64,000 nucleotides of DNA from Rheinheimera sp. MMS21-TC3 (GCF_032229285.1 NZ_CP135084.1:1116001-1180000), one strand, 5' to 3'. Counted from the first letter of the stretch, positions 1 to 11,327 are shown. A program made the numbers and translations. The notes: generated from the sequence alone by a model not told the origin.

Positions 1-129
1 TGATCCTTTCCCGCCAAACTGAAAACATAGCAAGCCGATTGCTATGACTGGCAAACCTAAAAGCCAACCAACATTCTCACCTAACGAATACCCAGCAATA
101 ACTAAAGCCAGCATTAAAATGATGTGCAT
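1..129 (-). CDS. Partial small inner-membrane protein, N-terminal 43 residues
   Basis: An open frame on the minus strand starts with ATG at 129-127 and runs off the left edge, so only the N-terminus is visible. It begins MHIILMLALVIAGYSLGE and is almost entirely hydrophobic, with two likely membrane segments joined by a short GENVG turn. It is divergent from typA across about 130 bp that would hold both promoters. I do not recognise the family. A weak GAG about 9 bases before the ATG is the only ribosome-site hint, so a different start or no gene at all is possible. Confidence 0.4.
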   Translation of the reverse strand, partial: MHIILMLALVIAGYSLGENVGWLLGLPVIAIGLLCFQFGGKGS

Positions 130-210
130 AGAGTAATTCTCAAATAAATTACAAACAGCATAGCAAAGTAGGGTAAAATAACACAACTAAAGTGATGTAC
201 TTCTATATGT

Positions 211-231
211 GTGTACATACTGGTGTACATA
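211..231. repeat. Direct repeat GTGTACATA x2 in the typA upstream region
   Basis: GTGTACATA occurs at 211-219 and 223-231. Each copy contains the palindrome TGTACA, and the two palindromes start 12 bases apart. The pair lies 30-50 bases upstream of the typA start, in the spacer shared with the divergent small membrane gene. Spacing of about one helical turn is compatible with a pair of regulator half-sites, but no regulator is identified. Confidence 0.4.
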
Positions 232-261
232 ACTAAATTTTAAAGCAGCGAGTAAAAGTAA

Positions 262-2082
262 ATGTCTAATGATTTGAATATGTTACGGAATATAGCAATT
301 ATTGCCCACGTTGACCACGGCAAAACAACTTTGGTCGATAAATTATTACAGCAATCAGGCACTTTTGATGCTCGCGCTAAATTAAAAGAGCGAGTGATGG
401 ACTCCGATGCGCAGGAATCTGAACGCGGTATCACTATCTTAGCCAAAAATACTTCAGTACGTTGGAATGGTTATCACATTAACATTCTAGATACCCCAGG
501 TCACGCCGATTTTGGTGGTGAGGTTGAGCGTGTATTATCAATGGCTGACTCTGTTGTATTATTGGTAGATGCAGTTGATGGCCCTATGCCACAAACCCGC
601 TTTGTTACTCAAAAAGCTTTTGCTCATGGCTTAAAACCAATTGTTGTGGTTAATAAAATTGACCGCCCAGGCGCACGTCCAGATTGGGTAATTGACCAAG
701 TATTCGATTTATTTGATAACTTAGGTGCCACAGATGAGCAGTTAGACTTTCCAGTTGTGTTTGCTTCAGCATTAAATGGTTGGGCTACTTTAGATTACAA
801 TGTTAAAAAAGAAAACATTGATGACTTATTTGCTGCCATCGTTAAACATGTTGCGCCACCGGCAGTAGAGTTAAATGGCGAAACCCAAATTCAAGTATCA
901 CAGTTAGACTACTCTAGTTACTTAGGTATTATCGGTATTGGCCGTATTAAGCGCGGTACTTTAAAACCAAATCAACAAGTGACTATTCTTAGTGCTGATG
1001 GTAAAAAGCGTAATACTAAAGTAGGCCAAGTATTTGGTTACTTAGGTTTAGAGCGAGTTGAAACCGATGAAGCTACTGCAGGTGATATTGTTGCTTTTAC
1101 CGGTTTAGGTGAGCTGAAAATTTCAGATACAATTTGTGCAACAACTAAACCAGAAGCTTTACCACCACTGACCATAGATGAACCAACAGTAACGATGACT
1201 TTCCAAGTTAATACTTCGCCGTTTGCGGGTAAAGAAGGTAAGTTTGTTACATCTCGGCAAATTTTAGACCGTTTACATGCTGAGTTAAAGCATAACGTAG
1301 CTTTACGGGTTGAAGAAACTGAAGATGGTGATAAGTTCCGCGTTTCAGGCCGTGGTGAATTGCACTTAGGCGTATTAATTGAAAGTATGCGTCGTGAAGG
1401 TTACGAGCTAGCTGTATCACGCCCTGAAGTTATTATGAAAGAAATTGATGGCCAGAAAATGGAACCAATGGAAAACGTTACCATTGACTGTGAAGAACAG
1501 CATCAAGGTTCAATCATGGAAAAAATGGGCGAGCGTAAAGCTGAGATTACTAACATGCAGCCAGATGGTAAAGGCCGTATTCGTTTAGACTTTATGATGC
1601 CAAGCCGTGGTTTAATTGGCTTTAGAACAGACTTTATGACTATCACTTCTGGTACTGGTTTAATGTACCATAGTTTTGATCACTACGGTCCTTATAAAGG
1701 CGGTACTATTGGTCAGCGTATGAATGGCGTTATGATTTCTAATGCTATGGGTAGAGCCGCAGGTTATGCGATTTATTCGCTACAAGAACGTGGCCGGATG
1801 TTTATTGGCCATGCCGAAGAAGTTTATGAAGGCCAAGTTATTGGTATTCATACTCGGACTAATGATTTAACTGTTAACTGCTTAAAAGGTAAACAGTTAA
1901 CTAACGTACGTGCTTCAGGTACTGATGAAGCTATTACTTTAGTACCACCTATTCGTTATACCTTAGAACAAGCGCTAGAGTTTATTGATGATGATGAACT
2001 TGTTGAAGTAACGCCTAAGTCTATTCGTTTACGTAAACGTCATTTAACCGAAAATGAGCGTAAGCGCGCTAATCGTGGTTAA
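262..2082 (+). CDS. typA: Ribosome-associated GTPase TypA/BipA
   Basis: Translational GTPase related to EF-G that binds the 70S ribosome and helps 50S assembly and growth at low temperature or under stress. The G motifs are all visible: AHVDHGKTT (residues 15-23), RGITI (55-59), DTPGH (77-81) and NKID (131-134). They are followed by a beta-barrel domain, EF-G-like domains and the TypA-specific C-terminal domain rich in Arg/Lys. At 606 residues it has the usual full length. The start ATG has only a poor purine-rich site upstream. A rho-independent terminator follows directly, so it appears to be monocistronic. Identification is secure. Confidence 0.98.
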   Translation: MSNDLNMLRNIAIIAHVDHGKTTLVDKLLQQSGTFDARAKLKERVMDSDAQESERGITILAKNTSVRWNGYHINILDTPGHADFGGEVERVLSMADSVVLLVDAVDGPMPQTRFVTQKAFAHGLKPIVVVNKIDRPGARPDWVIDQVFDLFDNLGATDEQLDFPVVFASALNGWATLDYNVKKENIDDLFAAIVKHVAPPAVELNGETQIQVSQLDYSSYLGIIGIGRIKRGTLKPNQQVTILSADGKKRNTKVGQVFGYLGLERVETDEATAGDIVAFTGLGELKISDTICATTKPEALPPLTIDEPTVTMTFQVNTSPFAGKEGKFVTSRQILDRLHAELKHNVALRVEETEDGDKFRVSGRGELHLGVLIESMRREGYELAVSRPEVIMKEIDGQKMEPMENVTIDCEEQHQGSIMEKMGERKAEITNMQPDGKGRIRLDFMMPSRGLIGFRTDFMTITSGTGLMYHSFDHYGPYKGGTIGQRMNGVMISNAMGRAAGYAIYSLQERGRMFIGHAEEVYEGQVIGIHTRTNDLTVNCLKGKQLTNVRASGTDEAITLVPPIRYTLEQALEFIDDDELVEVTPKSIRLRKRHLTENERKRANRG

Positions 2083-2110
2083 TTTAGCCTCCTAGCTGTA
2101 TTTAATATTA

Positions 2111-2137
2111 AAAACCGGCCTAAGTGCCGGTTTTTTG
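2111..2137 (+). terminator. Rho-independent terminator of typA
   Basis: AAAACCGGC and GCCGGTTTT form a GC-rich stem around a short CTAAGT loop, followed by a T run. It lies about 30 bases after the typA stop codon, on the same strand. Confidence 0.9.
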
Positions 2138-2226
2138 TTACTTAGCAACCTAAGAAAGATAGAGTTGCTGGTTGCTAGCTAGCTTTTCTTGTATCCTTTT
2201 ACTGTATTGGAAATAAAGGACACCTT

Positions 2227-3087
2227 ATGCTTCCCGACTGGCAAATTAAATTCGATAACGTTTTGCGTTTTATTAAACTGTATATTCAGCGCTGTCAGCA
2301 AGATCAAATTACCATGATCGCCGGTTACCTTGCCTATATCTCACTATTGTCTTTGGTACCTTTTATCGCGGTGATGTTTACCATGCTGCGAGCCTTTCCT
2401 ATGTTTAGTCAGTTTAGACAGAATATAGAAGACTTTATTTACGCTAATGTTATTCCTTCGCGTGGTGACGAGATCCAGCAATATGTTAGCCAATTTATTG
2501 GTAATACAGGAGGAATGACCGCAGTAGGTATTGCAGCCTTAGTGGTTGTAGCCTTGTTACTAATTAATAATATAGATAAAACTTTAAATAAAATATGGCG
2601 AGTCAGCAAAAGACCTAGACCTATCATTTCCTTTTCTATTTACTGGATGATATTAACCTTAGGACCAATTTTATTTGGCTCATCCATTGCCCTTAGCTCT
2701 TACTTAGTCGGGCTAACTCGCTTTGCTGATGATTATACCCCAGGTTTTTCAACGGCAATTTTAAGCATAGTGCCATCTTTGATGTCATTATTAGCATTTT
2801 TTATTTTATATCTAGTAGTGCCTAATATTAAAGTGAGGGTTAACCATGCTATAGCAGGAGCATTTTTGGCAACAGTGCTGTTTGAGTTCTTTAAGCGTGC
2901 TTTTGCTTTTTATGTCACAAACTTTCCATCATACGATACTATTTATGGTGCCTTAGCCTTAGTGCCAATTTTATTTGTTTGGGTTTACTTGTCTTGGGTT
3001 GTAGTGTTACTAGGCGCAGAGCTAACGGCATTACTGCAACAGCTAGATGCCGATAAACAAGCACAAGAAAGTGATGATACGGCTTAG
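2227..3087 (+). CDS. yihY: YihY/BrkB family inner-membrane protein
   Basis: Polytopic membrane protein of the YihY (UPF0761) family, historically grouped with RNase BN/BrkB; its biochemical role is not established. At 286 residues it is typical. It has a short cytoplasmic N-terminus, then about six hydrophobic segments, including GMTAVGIAALVVVALLLI, a central ISFSIYWMILTLGPILFG segment and a final ALALVPILFVWVYLSWVVVLLGAEL. The last segment, with its WxYLSW and GAEL signature, is characteristic of the family. The tail is short, acidic and Gln-rich. AAGGA just upstream of ATG supports the start. It is followed after 50 bp by the acetyltransferase fusion gene. Confidence 0.93.
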   Translation: MLPDWQIKFDNVLRFIKLYIQRCQQDQITMIAGYLAYISLLSLVPFIAVMFTMLRAFPMFSQFRQNIEDFIYANVIPSRGDEIQQYVSQFIGNTGGMTAVGIAALVVVALLLINNIDKTLNKIWRVSKRPRPIISFSIYWMILTLGPILFGSSIALSSYLVGLTRFADDYTPGFSTAILSIVPSLMSLLAFFILYLVVPNIKVRVNHAIAGAFLATVLFEFFKRAFAFYVTNFPSYDTIYGALALVPILFVWVYLSWVVVLLGAELTALLQQLDADKQAQESDDTA

Positions 3088-3137
3088 CGAGTGCGAATAA
3101 TTTAGTTACTTTTAACCTTATTGATTGGAAAAAAACA

Positions 3138-4049
3138 ATGAGACACTGGCAATTACGCGAGCCACAAACAAGCCAAGAGTGGCAACAATATTATCAGTTA
3201 CGCTGGCAAGTGTTACGACAACCTTGGCAGCAGCCGCAGGGCTCAGAGCAAGACGACTTAGACGCTACAGCTTATCATTTATTATTGATTAATGAAGCTG
3301 GTGATATTGCTGCGGTAGGGCGTATACATCAGTGCCAAGATAAAACCGCGCAAATTCGCTATATGGCTGTGGCTGAGGCTTATAGAGGTAAAGGAGCAGG
3401 ACGGCGTATTTTACAAGGGTTAGAGCAGCAAGCTGTTTTATGGCAATGTGTAAGTGTTATCCTCAATGCCAGAGAGTCTGCTATCGCCTTTTATCAAGGC
3501 TTAGGTTATCAAGCTAAGGGAGAAGCGGAAGCTCTGTTTGGTATTGCTCATACTAAAATGGCCAAGGTAATAAAATTAGCGGCAACTAGGGCAGAATTTT
3601 CGCAGTGGTGCCAACAGCTAGGGCAAACCTGGCAGCAGACCATCCCTATGAGCCAGTTTATGCAAATAAGCATTAATGGCTTTGATGGTAATACCTTTAG
3701 TTGCCAAGCTCCTTTAGCACCCAATATAAACCTGCATCAAACCATGTTTGCAGGCAGTATCTACACATTGGCAACTTTAACCGGCTGGGGCATGTTATAT
3801 TTACAGCTACAAGCTCAAAACCTAAGCGGTGATATGGTTTTAGCTGAAGGCAATATTCGTTATTTTGCACCGGTATCGATAAACCCTGCAACTCGTTGTC
3901 AATTACAGCACTGTATTGGTGATCTTACCCCGCTGGCTAGCGGTAAAAAAGTATCACAAAGGATAACAGTGACTGTGTTATCTGATAATAAAGTGGCAGC
4001 AGAATTTAGCGGCCGTTATGTGGTGCTACCTAAAAAGGCTAGTCAGTAA
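3138..4049 (+). CDS. GNAT acetyltransferase fused to a hotdog thioesterase-like domain (YiiD type)
   Basis: Two-domain protein of 303 residues. Residues 1-150 form a GNAT fold, with the acetyl-CoA loop visible as YRGKGAGRRILQGLE and then NARESAIAFYQGLGYQAKGE. Residues 160-303 match the YiiD C-terminal hotdog domain, with FSCQAPLAPNINLHQTMFAG and an SGKKVSQRITVTV strand. In E. coli the YiiD protein (also called FabY or MadB) has been connected with malonyl-ACP decarboxylation and initiation of fatty acid synthesis. That link comes from memory of the family and is not shown by this sequence. Its stop overlaps the convergent rlmF gene by 11 bases, with no terminator between them. Confidence 0.88.
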   Translation: MRHWQLREPQTSQEWQQYYQLRWQVLRQPWQQPQGSEQDDLDATAYHLLLINEAGDIAAVGRIHQCQDKTAQIRYMAVAEAYRGKGAGRRILQGLEQQAVLWQCVSVILNARESAIAFYQGLGYQAKGEAEALFGIAHTKMAKVIKLAATRAEFSQWCQQLGQTWQQTIPMSQFMQISINGFDGNTFSCQAPLAPNINLHQTMFAGSIYTLATLTGWGMLYLQLQAQNLSGDMVLAEGNIRYFAPVSINPATRCQLQHCIGDLTPLASGKKVSQRITVTVLSDNKVAAEFSGRYVVLPKKASQ

Positions 4050-4935
4050 AACGCCAAGCTAAGAGTAAGCTGGTTTTTTGGCCTTGCTGCATTTTCTGCT
4101 GCTTTATAACCACCTTGTTATATTTAGCTAATAAGGCCAATAAAGGTTTATGGTGCTGGCGCTGGGAAACTAGGGTTGTAAACCAACCTACCTGTTTAGA
4201 AAATAGATAACTTTCTGCAATCATATTACTAATAAAGTTAAGTTCACCACCTTCACACCAAAGCTCGCTGGCGCTACCTTTGAAGTTGCGGCCTTGATTA
4301 GGTTTACCTAGTTTTTGCCACTTTTGTTTATTAACGGCAGTGGCTTCTTTGGCTGAACCATAAAAGGGTGGGTTACAAACGGTTAAACTAAAATACTCAT
4401 TAGGTTGAATAATGCCCTGAAAAATATGCTGACTTTGTTTTTGTTGGCGCAGCGTGATTTTCTGCTGCAAATTTTTATTGGCATTAATAATAGTTTGCGC
4501 CACTTGTAATGCTTTAGCATCAATATCGCTACCTATAACCTGCCAGCCAAAGCTTCGACTAGCCAAAATGGGATAAATACAGTTAGCACCACAGCCAATA
4601 TCTAACATTTTAATAGAAGACTTAGTTTGGTGAGAAACCGCTGGTAACTCTGAAACTAAATCAGCCGCATAGTGTAAGTAATCGGCTCGCCCTGGAATAG
4701 GTGGGCATAAATACTCCTCAGGTAGCTGCCAAAAATTCACTTGATAATAGCTAGCCAGTAAGGCTGCATTTAAACTTTGTACTGCTTGAGGATTGCTAAA
4801 ATTAATGGTCTTTAGCCCAGCCGGGCTGATTTGGATAAAAGATGTTAAAGCCGGATACTTTTGGCAAAGTAGAGTTAAATCATAGCGGCCCTGATGTGGG
4901 TTGTTAGGGTGTAAAAGGCTAGGTTTGATGCTCAT
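4039..4935 (-). CDS. rlmF: 23S rRNA (adenine-1618-N6)-methyltransferase RlmF
   Basis: S-adenosylmethionine-dependent enzyme that methylates N6 of A1618 in 23S rRNA (YbiN in E. coli). The N-terminal HPNNPHQGRYDLTLLCQKYP stretch is a family signature. The AdoMet-binding motif DIGCGANCIYPIL lies near residue 110, and the catalytic NPPF motif typical of N6-adenine methylases appears as VCNPPFYGSAKEA near residue 187. At 298 residues it is normal. It converges on the upstream acetyltransferase gene with an 11-base overlap and is separated by 84 bp from the chemoreceptor gene on the same strand. Confidence 0.95.
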   Translation of the reverse strand: MSIKPSLLHPNNPHQGRYDLTLLCQKYPALTSFIQISPAGLKTINFSNPQAVQSLNAALLASYYQVNFWQLPEEYLCPPIPGRADYLHYAADLVSELPAVSHQTKSSIKMLDIGCGANCIYPILASRSFGWQVIGSDIDAKALQVAQTIINANKNLQQKITLRQQKQSQHIFQGIIQPNEYFSLTVCNPPFYGSAKEATAVNKQKWQKLGKPNQGRNFKGSASELWCEGGELNFISNMIAESYLFSKQVGWFTTLVSQRQHHKPLLALLAKYNKVVIKQQKMQQGQKTSLLLAWRFTD

Positions 4936-5019
4936 AGTTTGCAGTAATAATCACTTTGTCTCTAGTGTAATGGAATGGCTGACAGGCTGCGACTAATATC
5001 AGCCTTGTTGGGGCATTAG

Positions 5020-7047
5020 TTAATGGATTTTAAAGGCACTAGTGTCTTGTTTTAATTGCGTGGCTAACTTCGCCATATCATCACTATGCGTTAAACTGCG
5101 TTGCGCTTTTTGGCTACTATCTTCGGCAATCATGACCATTTGCTGCATATTATCATCAATAGCTTGGCCTAATTTGAGTTGAGTTTCTGTTGCAGTGGCC
5201 ACTTGATTGCTAAGATGCCTTGTTTGTTTTATGGCTTGATTAACTTCAGTTAAAGAAGTAACTAAAGTTGTCATTTGCTCTACGCATTTATCGGCATCTT
5301 GTTTACCTTGCATTATGGCAGATACCGCTTGTTTACTTTGTTGTTGCAAGGTTTCAATCATAGAACGGATCTCAGTAGTGGCAAGCTGGGTTCTACTGGC
5401 TAATGAGCGCACTTCATCGGCTACTACGGCAAAGCCACGGCCTTGTTCGCCAGCTCTAGCCGCTTCAATAGCGGCATTTAGTGCCAATAAATTAGTTTGC
5501 TCGGCAATCTCTCTAATAGTCGCTAAAATGCTACCTATATTATTGGCTTCTTCATTTACACTGTTCATCACGCCGCTAGTATTGGTCAACTGTAGCGCTA
5601 AACTATTAATTAAAGTATTGTTTTCGCTAGAAATACCATCAATAGCTGTACTTTGTTGCTGGGCAAGTTGCATAGCTGCTGAGGCCTCTGTAGATCTGCT
5701 AGCTATCTCACGGGTACTTTGGGCTAACTGTAAAGTAATATCACTGACTAAGGCAATTTGTTGTTGTTGCTGCTGTAGTGATTGATTAATCTCATCAACT
5801 TCAGAGCGAGATAAATTGGTGAACTGATCTAGTTCAAAAGCATTATGTTGAATAGTCACAATTAAGCCGCTTAAAGCTTGGGCTAGACTGTTTACTTTTG
5901 ATGCTAAAGCGCCAAACTCATCTTTTTGGGTTACATTTAGTAGCCGTGTCAGATCACCTTTGGCTATTTCACCTAATATTTTGTTGATACCAGCAAGGGG
6001 TTTAAGCATAACATTGATGGTGAAATAGGCAGTGATAATAGCTAAAATAATTAATATTAGCGTTAAACCTGATGTTAGATTAGTGCCAGAGCTGACAGTA
6101 CTGGTCATTTGTTGTTGTAAGTGACTAAGTTGGCTATCGGCAGCGCTAAGTAACGAGTCTAAGGCATTAATGGCAAGTTCTACTTTTTGTTCTGAAATAG
6201 CAAATTGCTGCCGAGCAAGGCTCTGCTGGATTAATTGCTGAGCTTTCATAGTGGCTAAGTTATTTTTATTTTGTAACCTCTGCCGTATCTCTTTGATTTG
6301 CTTTATAAACTCTGGCCATACACCAGCAGTATCTTGTTTTATTAATAAGTTGGCTAAATAGTCGATATTAACTTGCATATCGCTTAAAGAAAAGTTGATA
6401 TTACGCTCATTACTTTCAGCTTTTTTCGGGTCTGTATCAGTTGTGACTTCTCTTAAGGTGTTCATTAAACCAATCAGTTGGCCATCTATTATATTGGCAC
6501 TGCCGGAAATTAACTCTGCCAGTTGCTCATCTTTAAGTTCTATATATGAAATATCAAGTAAATTAGCGCCAGCCTTATCTATTAGCTGTTGTAGCTCTGA
6601 GTATTCGCTGTTTGTCCGCTGCTGAAAATCAATAGCTGCATGTCTAGCCTTAAACATAGCTAAAGCGGCCGTATTATAGTCTTTATAATGGAGTTGAAAG
6701 TTTTTTAGAATATTAACAAACTGCTTTTCGTCTGTTGTTAAGCTACTTAGTGCCGTTAATTGTTTATTTAGAGCTAATTCTGCGTTGTTAAACAACTGTT
6801 GATATTGGCTAATCTCAGTAGCGCCATCGGCGGTGTAACCTAAGGCAGATTGCTTGGCAAGTTTTAATAATTGAATTTGGCTGCTGTTGCTGTATTGCTG
6901 AATAGGAACGGCAATTTGAGTAACTTGTTGGTTAGAGTCATCTATATGTGAAAAGCTAACTAAAGCAAATCCGCTTGATAGCAGCAGCAATAAGGAAATA
7001 AAGCTAAAACCGATAATTACTTTATGGGCAACTGTCAGATTAGGCAT
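5020..7047 (-). CDS. Methyl-accepting chemotaxis protein
   Basis: Transmembrane chemoreceptor of 675 residues. Transmembrane helix 1 is near residues 9-31. A helical periplasmic sensor of about 290 residues follows, then transmembrane helix 2 ([17 protein letters not shown]), a HAMP domain ([17 protein letters not shown], ending near [13 protein letters not shown]) and the cytoplasmic signalling hairpin. The hairpin tip contains [20 protein letters not shown] followed by [15 protein letters not shown], diagnostic for the MCP signal domain. There is no C-terminal pentapeptide for CheR tethering. A poly-Gln stretch (SLQQQQQQI) precedes the hairpin. The ligand cannot be deduced. Lying downstream of hutH on the same strand makes histidine or urocanate a mere possibility, since a hairpin separates them. 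Confidence 0.95.
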   Translation of the reverse strand: MPNLTVAHKVIIGFSFISLLLLLSSGFALVSFSHIDDSNQQVTQIAVPIQQYSNSSQIQLLKLAKQSALGYTADGATEISQYQQLFNNAELALNKQLTALSSLTTDEKQFVNILKNFQLHYKDYNTAALAMFKARHAAIDFQQRTNSEYSELQQLIDKAGANLLDISYIELKDEQLAELISGSANIIDGQLIGLMNTLREVTTDTDPKKAESNERNINFSLSDMQVNIDYLANLLIKQDTAGVWPEFIKQIKEIRQRLQNKNNLATMKAQQLIQQSLARQQFAISEQKVELAINALDSLLSAADSQLSHLQQQMTSTVSSGTNLTSGLTLILIILAIITAYFTINVMLKPLAGINKILGEIAKGDLTRLLNVTQKDEFGALASKVNSLAQALSGLIVTIQHNAFELDQFTNLSRSEVDEINQSLQQQQQQIALVSDITLQLAQSTREIASRSTEASAAMQLAQQQSTAIDGISSENNTLINSLALQLTNTSGVMNSVNEEANNIGSILATIREIAEQTNLLALNAAIEAARAGEQGRGFAVVADEVRSLASRTQLATTEIRSMIETLQQQSKQAVSAIMQGKQDADKCVEQMTTLVTSLTEVNQAIKQTRHLSNQVATATETQLKLGQAIDDNMQQMVMIAEDSSQKAQRSLTHSDDMAKLATQLKQDTSAFKIH

Positions 7048-7142
7048 TTACACGCTCCAAAATAAACTTACTTAAAGATAATAGAGCTTTGTGCTTGAGG
7101 ATACAAATACTTAGATGGAAAATAGGTGGAGTTTGAAAACTA

Positions 7143-7181
7143 CCTAAAACGATAGCTAGCTTATTTCGCTACCGTTTTAGG
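7143..7181 (-). terminator. Hairpin between hutH and the chemoreceptor gene
   Basis: CCTAAAACG at 7143-7151 pairs with CGTTTTAGG at 7173-7181. After one mismatch the stem continues with TAGC/GCTA. Read on the minus strand it follows the hutH stop by about 12 bases and is trailed by TAGTTTTC, a weak U tract. It probably ends the hut transcript and separates it from the chemoreceptor gene. Confidence 0.6.
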
Positions 7182-7192
7182 CTGTAAATAAC

Positions 7193-8728
7193 TTAAAAGC
7201 TGCATAATACCTTAGCAGGCAATAAGCTATTTAATTGTTGTTGGCGCAGTACTTCTGCACTGCTATCTATGTCTGGTGCAAAATAGCGATCTTGCTGATA
7301 AAAACTCACCTTTTCACGCAAAATTTGCTTAGCTTGCTCTAATAAAGGTGTTGTTTTTAAAGGTGCTCTAAAGTCTAAGCCTTGAGCAGCAGCTAAGTAT
7401 TCAACGGCTAATACACCTAAGGTGTTTTCAGCCATATCCGCTAGCCTGCGAGCTGCGAAGGTGGCCATAGAAACATGATCTTCTTGGTTAGCCGAAGTGG
7501 GTAAGCTATCAACAGAAGCTGGATGCGCTAGCGACTTATTTTCTGAAGCTAAGGCTGCAGCTGTGACTTGGGCTATCATAAAGCCACTATTAACACCGCC
7601 ATTAGGCACTAAAAATGGTGGTAATTTACTTAAGGTCGCATCTATCAATAACGCCATACGACGCTCTGATAAGGCACCTATTTCAGCAATCACTAAAGCT
7701 AAGTTATCAGCCGCCATAGCAACTGGCTCAGCGTGGAAGTTACCGCCTGAGATAATGTCATTATCGTCCGCAAATACCAGCGGGTTATCGGTTACGCCAT
7801 TGGCTTCAACTTCTAATACTGATGCAGCATGGCGAATTTGAGTTAAGCAAGCGCCCATAACTTGTGGCTGACAGCGTAAGCTGTAAGGGTCTTGTACTTT
7901 TTCACAGTTCGCGTGCGACAAACCAATTTCTGAGCTGTCTTGTAATAGGTGGCGATAAACAGCAGCAGAATCAATTTGACCTTGTTGGCCACGGGCCTGA
8001 TGAATACGATCATCAAATGGCGAGCGACTGCCCATAGCTGCTTCTACGCTCATGGCGCCAATAACAGATCCAGCGGCAAATAAATCTTCCGCTCTAAATA
8101 AGCCTTCTAACGCAAACGCAGTTGAGGCTTGAGTACCATTTAATAAGGCTAAACCTTCTTTGGCGGCTAGAGTTACCGGCTCTAAATCAGCAAATTTTAA
8201 GCCTTCACGGGCATCATAAATTTGCCCTTTATAGCTAACTTCGCCTTCACCAATTAAAGGTAAAACTAAATGGGCTAAAGGGGCTAAGTCGCCTGAAGCG
8301 CCCACTGAACCTTTTTTCGGAATACAAGGGTAGACTTCGGCGTTAACCAGTTTAATTAAGGCTTCTATAACCTCTAGGCGAATGCCTGAAAAGCCGCGGG
8401 CTAATGAATTTATTTTTAACACTAGCATTAGACGCACCGTGCTATCGTCCATTAAGTCGCCATAGCCTGCCGCATGAGATAATACGATTGAGCGTTGTAA
8501 TAGCTCTAATTCTTCGGTTTTAATTCGGGTGTTGGCTAATAAACCAAAGCCGGTATTAATACCATAAACCACGCGGTTTTCTTTAAGCACAGTGGCAACG
8601 CAGGCGGCTGATTTTTCAATACCTGCAATAGCTGAAGGATCTAAGCTTAATTGCACGGCTTGTTGTTGTACTTGGCGTAACTGGGCCAAGCTAAGCTTGC
8701 CTGGTACTAAATTTAATGAAAAGCTCAT
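7193..8728 (-). CDS. hutH: Histidine ammonia-lyase
   Basis: First step of histidine catabolism: L-histidine to trans-urocanate and ammonia. The Ala-Ser-Gly triad that cyclises to the MIO electrophile is at residues 144-146 within [14 protein letters not shown]. Other family blocks are YGINTGFG (55-62), NGTQASTAF and GGNFHAEP. At 511 residues it is full length. It is the last gene of the leftward hutC-hutU-hutH run, 18 bp after hutU, and is probably controlled by HutC. Confidence 0.98.
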   Translation of the reverse strand: MSFSLNLVPGKLSLAQLRQVQQQAVQLSLDPSAIAGIEKSAACVATVLKENRVVYGINTGFGLLANTRIKTEELELLQRSIVLSHAAGYGDLMDDSTVRLMLVLKINSLARGFSGIRLEVIEALIKLVNAEVYPCIPKKGSVGASGDLAPLAHLVLPLIGEGEVSYKGQIYDAREGLKFADLEPVTLAAKEGLALLNGTQASTAFALEGLFRAEDLFAAGSVIGAMSVEAAMGSRSPFDDRIHQARGQQGQIDSAAVYRHLLQDSSEIGLSHANCEKVQDPYSLRCQPQVMGACLTQIRHAASVLEVEANGVTDNPLVFADDNDIISGGNFHAEPVAMAADNLALVIAEIGALSERRMALLIDATLSKLPPFLVPNGGVNSGFMIAQVTAAALASENKSLAHPASVDSLPTSANQEDHVSMATFAARRLADMAENTLGVLAVEYLAAAQGLDFRAPLKTTPLLEQAKQILREKVSFYQQDRYFAPDIDSSAEVLRQQQLNSLLPAKVLCSF

Positions 8729-8746
8729 TCTATGTCTCCGTTACCT

Positions 8747-10420
8747 TTAACCATTAATCATTGGTAGGTCTAAATTTTGTTGTTTAGCGCAGTCTTTGGC
8801 AATGTCGTAGCCGGCATCAGCATGGCGCATAACTCCTGTACCTGGGTCATTCCATAATACGCGGCCTAAGCGGGCTTCAGCTGCATCAGTACCGTCGGCA
8901 ACAATAACTACGCCGCTATGTTGGCTGTAACCCATACCAACACCACCACCGTGATGCAACGACACCCAAGTCGCGCCGCCTGCGGTATTTAATAAGGCAT
9001 TTAATAATGGCCAGTCAGATACGGCATCTGAACCATCTAACATGGCTTCTGTTTCTCTATTTGGGCTGGCAACAGAGCCTGAGTCTAAGTGGTCTCGACC
9101 GATGACAATAGGGGCAGATAATTCACCACTTTTCACCATGTCGTTAAAGGCTTTAGCGATACGGGCCCGATCTTTTAAGCCAATCCAGCAGATACGCGCT
9201 GGTAAGCCTTGGAATTGGATCCGCTCGCGCGCCATATCAAGCCAGTTATGTAAATGCGGATCATCAGGGATCAATTCTTTCACCTTGGCATCCGTTTTAT
9301 AGATGTCCTCAGGATCACCCGATAACGCCACCCAACGGAAAGGCCCTATGCCTTGGCAGAATAAAGGACGAATATAAGCAGGAACAAAACCTGGGAAGTC
9401 AAAGGCATTTTCTACGCCCATATCTTGGGCCATTTGGCGAATATTATTGCCATAGTCTGTTGCCACAGCACCGCGCGTTTGCATAGTTAAAATGGCTTTT
9501 ACTTGCACCGCCATGGAGTTTTTAGCAGCTGTAACGACTTCATCTGGTGCGACTTTACGTTGCTCTTGCGCCTGTTGCATAGTCCAACCTTGTGGCAAGT
9601 AGCCATTAAGCGGATCATGGGCCGAGGTTTGGTCGGTAACCACATCTGGTGTAATGTTACGTGCTACTAATTCAGCAAATACATCAGCGGCATTGGCTAA
9701 TAAACCGATAGAAATAGGTTTGCCATCTGCTTTAGCTTGTTCAAGCATGGCTAAGGCTTCATCTAGGCTCTGGGCTTTTTTATCGACATAACCGGTTTTT
9801 AAACGAAAATCGATCCGGCTTTCATCGACGTCACAAGCTAACATATGGAAGCCCGCCATGGTTGCGGCTAACGGTTGAGCGCCACCCATGCCACCTAAGC
9901 CACCGGTTAGGATCCATTTATTGCTAGGATCACCGTTGAAGTGCTGTTTAGCAATAGCAACAAAGGTTTCATAGGTGCCTTGTACTATGCCTTGGGTACC
10001 AATATAGATCCAAGAGCCTGCCGTCATTTGGCCGTACATCATTAGGCCTTTTTTATCTAACTCATTAAAATGTTCCCAGTTGGCCCAAGCTGGCACTAGG
10101 TTAGAGTTAGCAATTAATACTCTAGGTGCATCTGGGTGAGTAGGGAAAACACCAACAGGCTTACCACTTTGTACTAATAAAGTTTGGTTATCTTCTAAAC
10201 GGTCTAGTACTTCAACAATTTTATCAAAGCATGCCCAGTCGCGCGCTGCGCGGCCAATGCCACCATAAACCACTAAAGATTGCGGGTGCTCTGCCACTTC
10301 GGGATCTAGGTTATTCATTAACATCCGTTTAGCAGCTTCGGTCTGCCAACTTTTCGTGCTGATACTCGTGCCACGGTCGGCACGGATAACACGGCTATTA
10401 TCAATACGTGGATCAGTCAT
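8747..10420 (-). CDS. hutU: Urocanate hydratase
   Basis: NAD+-dependent urocanase converting urocanate to 4-imidazolone-5-propionate. At 557 residues it has the family's usual length. It shows the Gly-rich NAD site [20 protein letters not shown] near residue 172, the [19 protein letters not shown] region and the C-terminal [19 protein letters not shown] block carried by all urocanases. Its ATG overlaps the hutC stop by one base (TAATG), so the two are translationally coupled. hutH follows 18 bp later. Confidence 0.98.
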   Translation of the reverse strand: MTDPRIDNSRVIRADRGTSISTKSWQTEAAKRMLMNNLDPEVAEHPQSLVVYGGIGRAARDWACFDKIVEVLDRLEDNQTLLVQSGKPVGVFPTHPDAPRVLIANSNLVPAWANWEHFNELDKKGLMMYGQMTAGSWIYIGTQGIVQGTYETFVAIAKQHFNGDPSNKWILTGGLGGMGGAQPLAATMAGFHMLACDVDESRIDFRLKTGYVDKKAQSLDEALAMLEQAKADGKPISIGLLANAADVFAELVARNITPDVVTDQTSAHDPLNGYLPQGWTMQQAQEQRKVAPDEVVTAAKNSMAVQVKAILTMQTRGAVATDYGNNIRQMAQDMGVENAFDFPGFVPAYIRPLFCQGIGPFRWVALSGDPEDIYKTDAKVKELIPDDPHLHNWLDMARERIQFQGLPARICWIGLKDRARIAKAFNDMVKSGELSAPIVIGRDHLDSGSVASPNRETEAMLDGSDAVSDWPLLNALLNTAGGATWVSLHHGGGVGMGYSQHSGVVIVADGTDAAEARLGRVLWNDPGTGVMRHADAGYDIAKDCAKQQNLDLPMING

Positions 10421-11148
10421 TAGATATTCTCTCTACTGGTCGGGAGTGAAAAATTAAGGTGACCGCCTAAACGATAGCGGCTACCTGGTGAAGTTAAATA
10501 AGCTAAACTCACAGCGCCTTCTCGGCTAAAGGTGCGCCGAGTTAAACGTAAACAGGGTTCAGCTTTTTTCAGTTGTAATTGCTGGCAAGTAAAGTGATCT
10601 GGCCAGATGGCTTCAACCGTATGCTCAGCTTCGGTTAAAGGGGCAATAAAGCTTAAATACTGGTGCGGTGTTTGACTGTTAAAATCTTGCTGCACATAGT
10701 CTGGCACTAATAAGGGGCTGACATAACGCGCTTCAAGTTGCAATGGCAGTTGATTTTCAATATGCACTATCAAGGAGAAATACACTGGTTGATTGCGCTT
10801 TAAGCCTAAAGCTTCAGCAATAACCGCAGGGCAGGGTAATTCCGTTAGTTGTACTAATTTGGCTTGATAACTATGGCCGCGGGCGTTTATTTCGTCTGCG
10901 ATATTGCGTATTTCTAACAAAGAAGATTGCGATTTTAAAGCAGCAACAAAACTGCCCACACCTTGAGTACGATATAAAATGCCTTGCTCAGTTAGCTCTT
11001 GTAAGGCACGTCTTGCTGTCATGCGGCTAACGCTAAATTGGCCGGCTAAATCATTTTCTGATGGCACACGGCTATGTTCAGGCCAAGCGCCAATTTCGAT
11101 TTGACCTAGCATGTATTCTTTTATTTCAGCATATTTAGCAACGGCCAT
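10420..11148 (-). CDS. hutC: Histidine utilisation repressor HutC (GntR family)
   Basis: GntR/HutC-type repressor of 242 residues. The N-terminal winged helix contains [19 protein letters not shown] and [19 protein letters not shown] (about residues 25-65). The rest is a UTRA effector domain (about 85-235), which in characterised HutC proteins binds urocanate. It begins the leftward hutC-hutU-hutH operon and diverges from hutI. A perfect 12-base palindrome in the divergent spacer is the likely operator, implying autoregulation. The one-base overlap with hutU couples repressor and enzyme translation. Confidence 0.95.
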   Translation of the reverse strand: MAVAKYAEIKEYMLGQIEIGAWPEHSRVPSENDLAGQFSVSRMTARRALQELTEQGILYRTQGVGSFVAALKSQSSLLEIRNIADEINARGHSYQAKLVQLTELPCPAVIAEALGLKRNQPVYFSLIVHIENQLPLQLEARYVSPLLVPDYVQQDFNSQTPHQYLSFIAPLTEAEHTVEAIWPDHFTCQQLQLKKAEPCLRLTRRTFSREGAVSLAYLTSPGSRYRLGGHLNFSLPTSRENI

Positions 11149-11204
11149 TGAAGTTCCAATACCTAAAGATGATTAAGACTAAGGCAAAAAATATAGTATC
11201 TTGG

Positions 11205-11216
11205 TTGTATATACAA
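11205..11216. promoter_or_regulatory. Putative HutC operator
   Basis: TTGTATATACAA is a perfect palindrome midway between the divergent hutC and hutI starts. HutC sites described in other proteobacteria contain a similar TGTATxTACA core, so repression of both directions from one site is likely. This is the only such palindrome I found in the hut region; none precedes hutG. Confidence 0.7.
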
Positions 11217-11327
11217 GTGGTTCGCGGTAATTTAGTTTAAAATAACATGATAAAGCTGACAACTTGATGGCAGATTGTGATGAGCTTTCAAGTTATTGGC
11301 AGCCGTTTCAATGTAACAGGAGTGAAT

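Noticed and set aside
5315..5785. 156-codon plus-strand frame inside the chemoreceptor gene
   Set aside because: It is a mirror of the Ala/Gln-rich coiled-coil coding sequence; the minus-strand frame has full MCP motifs and the plus frame resembles no protein.
11277..11327. Longer hutI start at the upstream ATG
   Set aside because: Adds 17 residues not expected in HutI, while the internal ATG has a well-placed AGGAG and gives the usual length.
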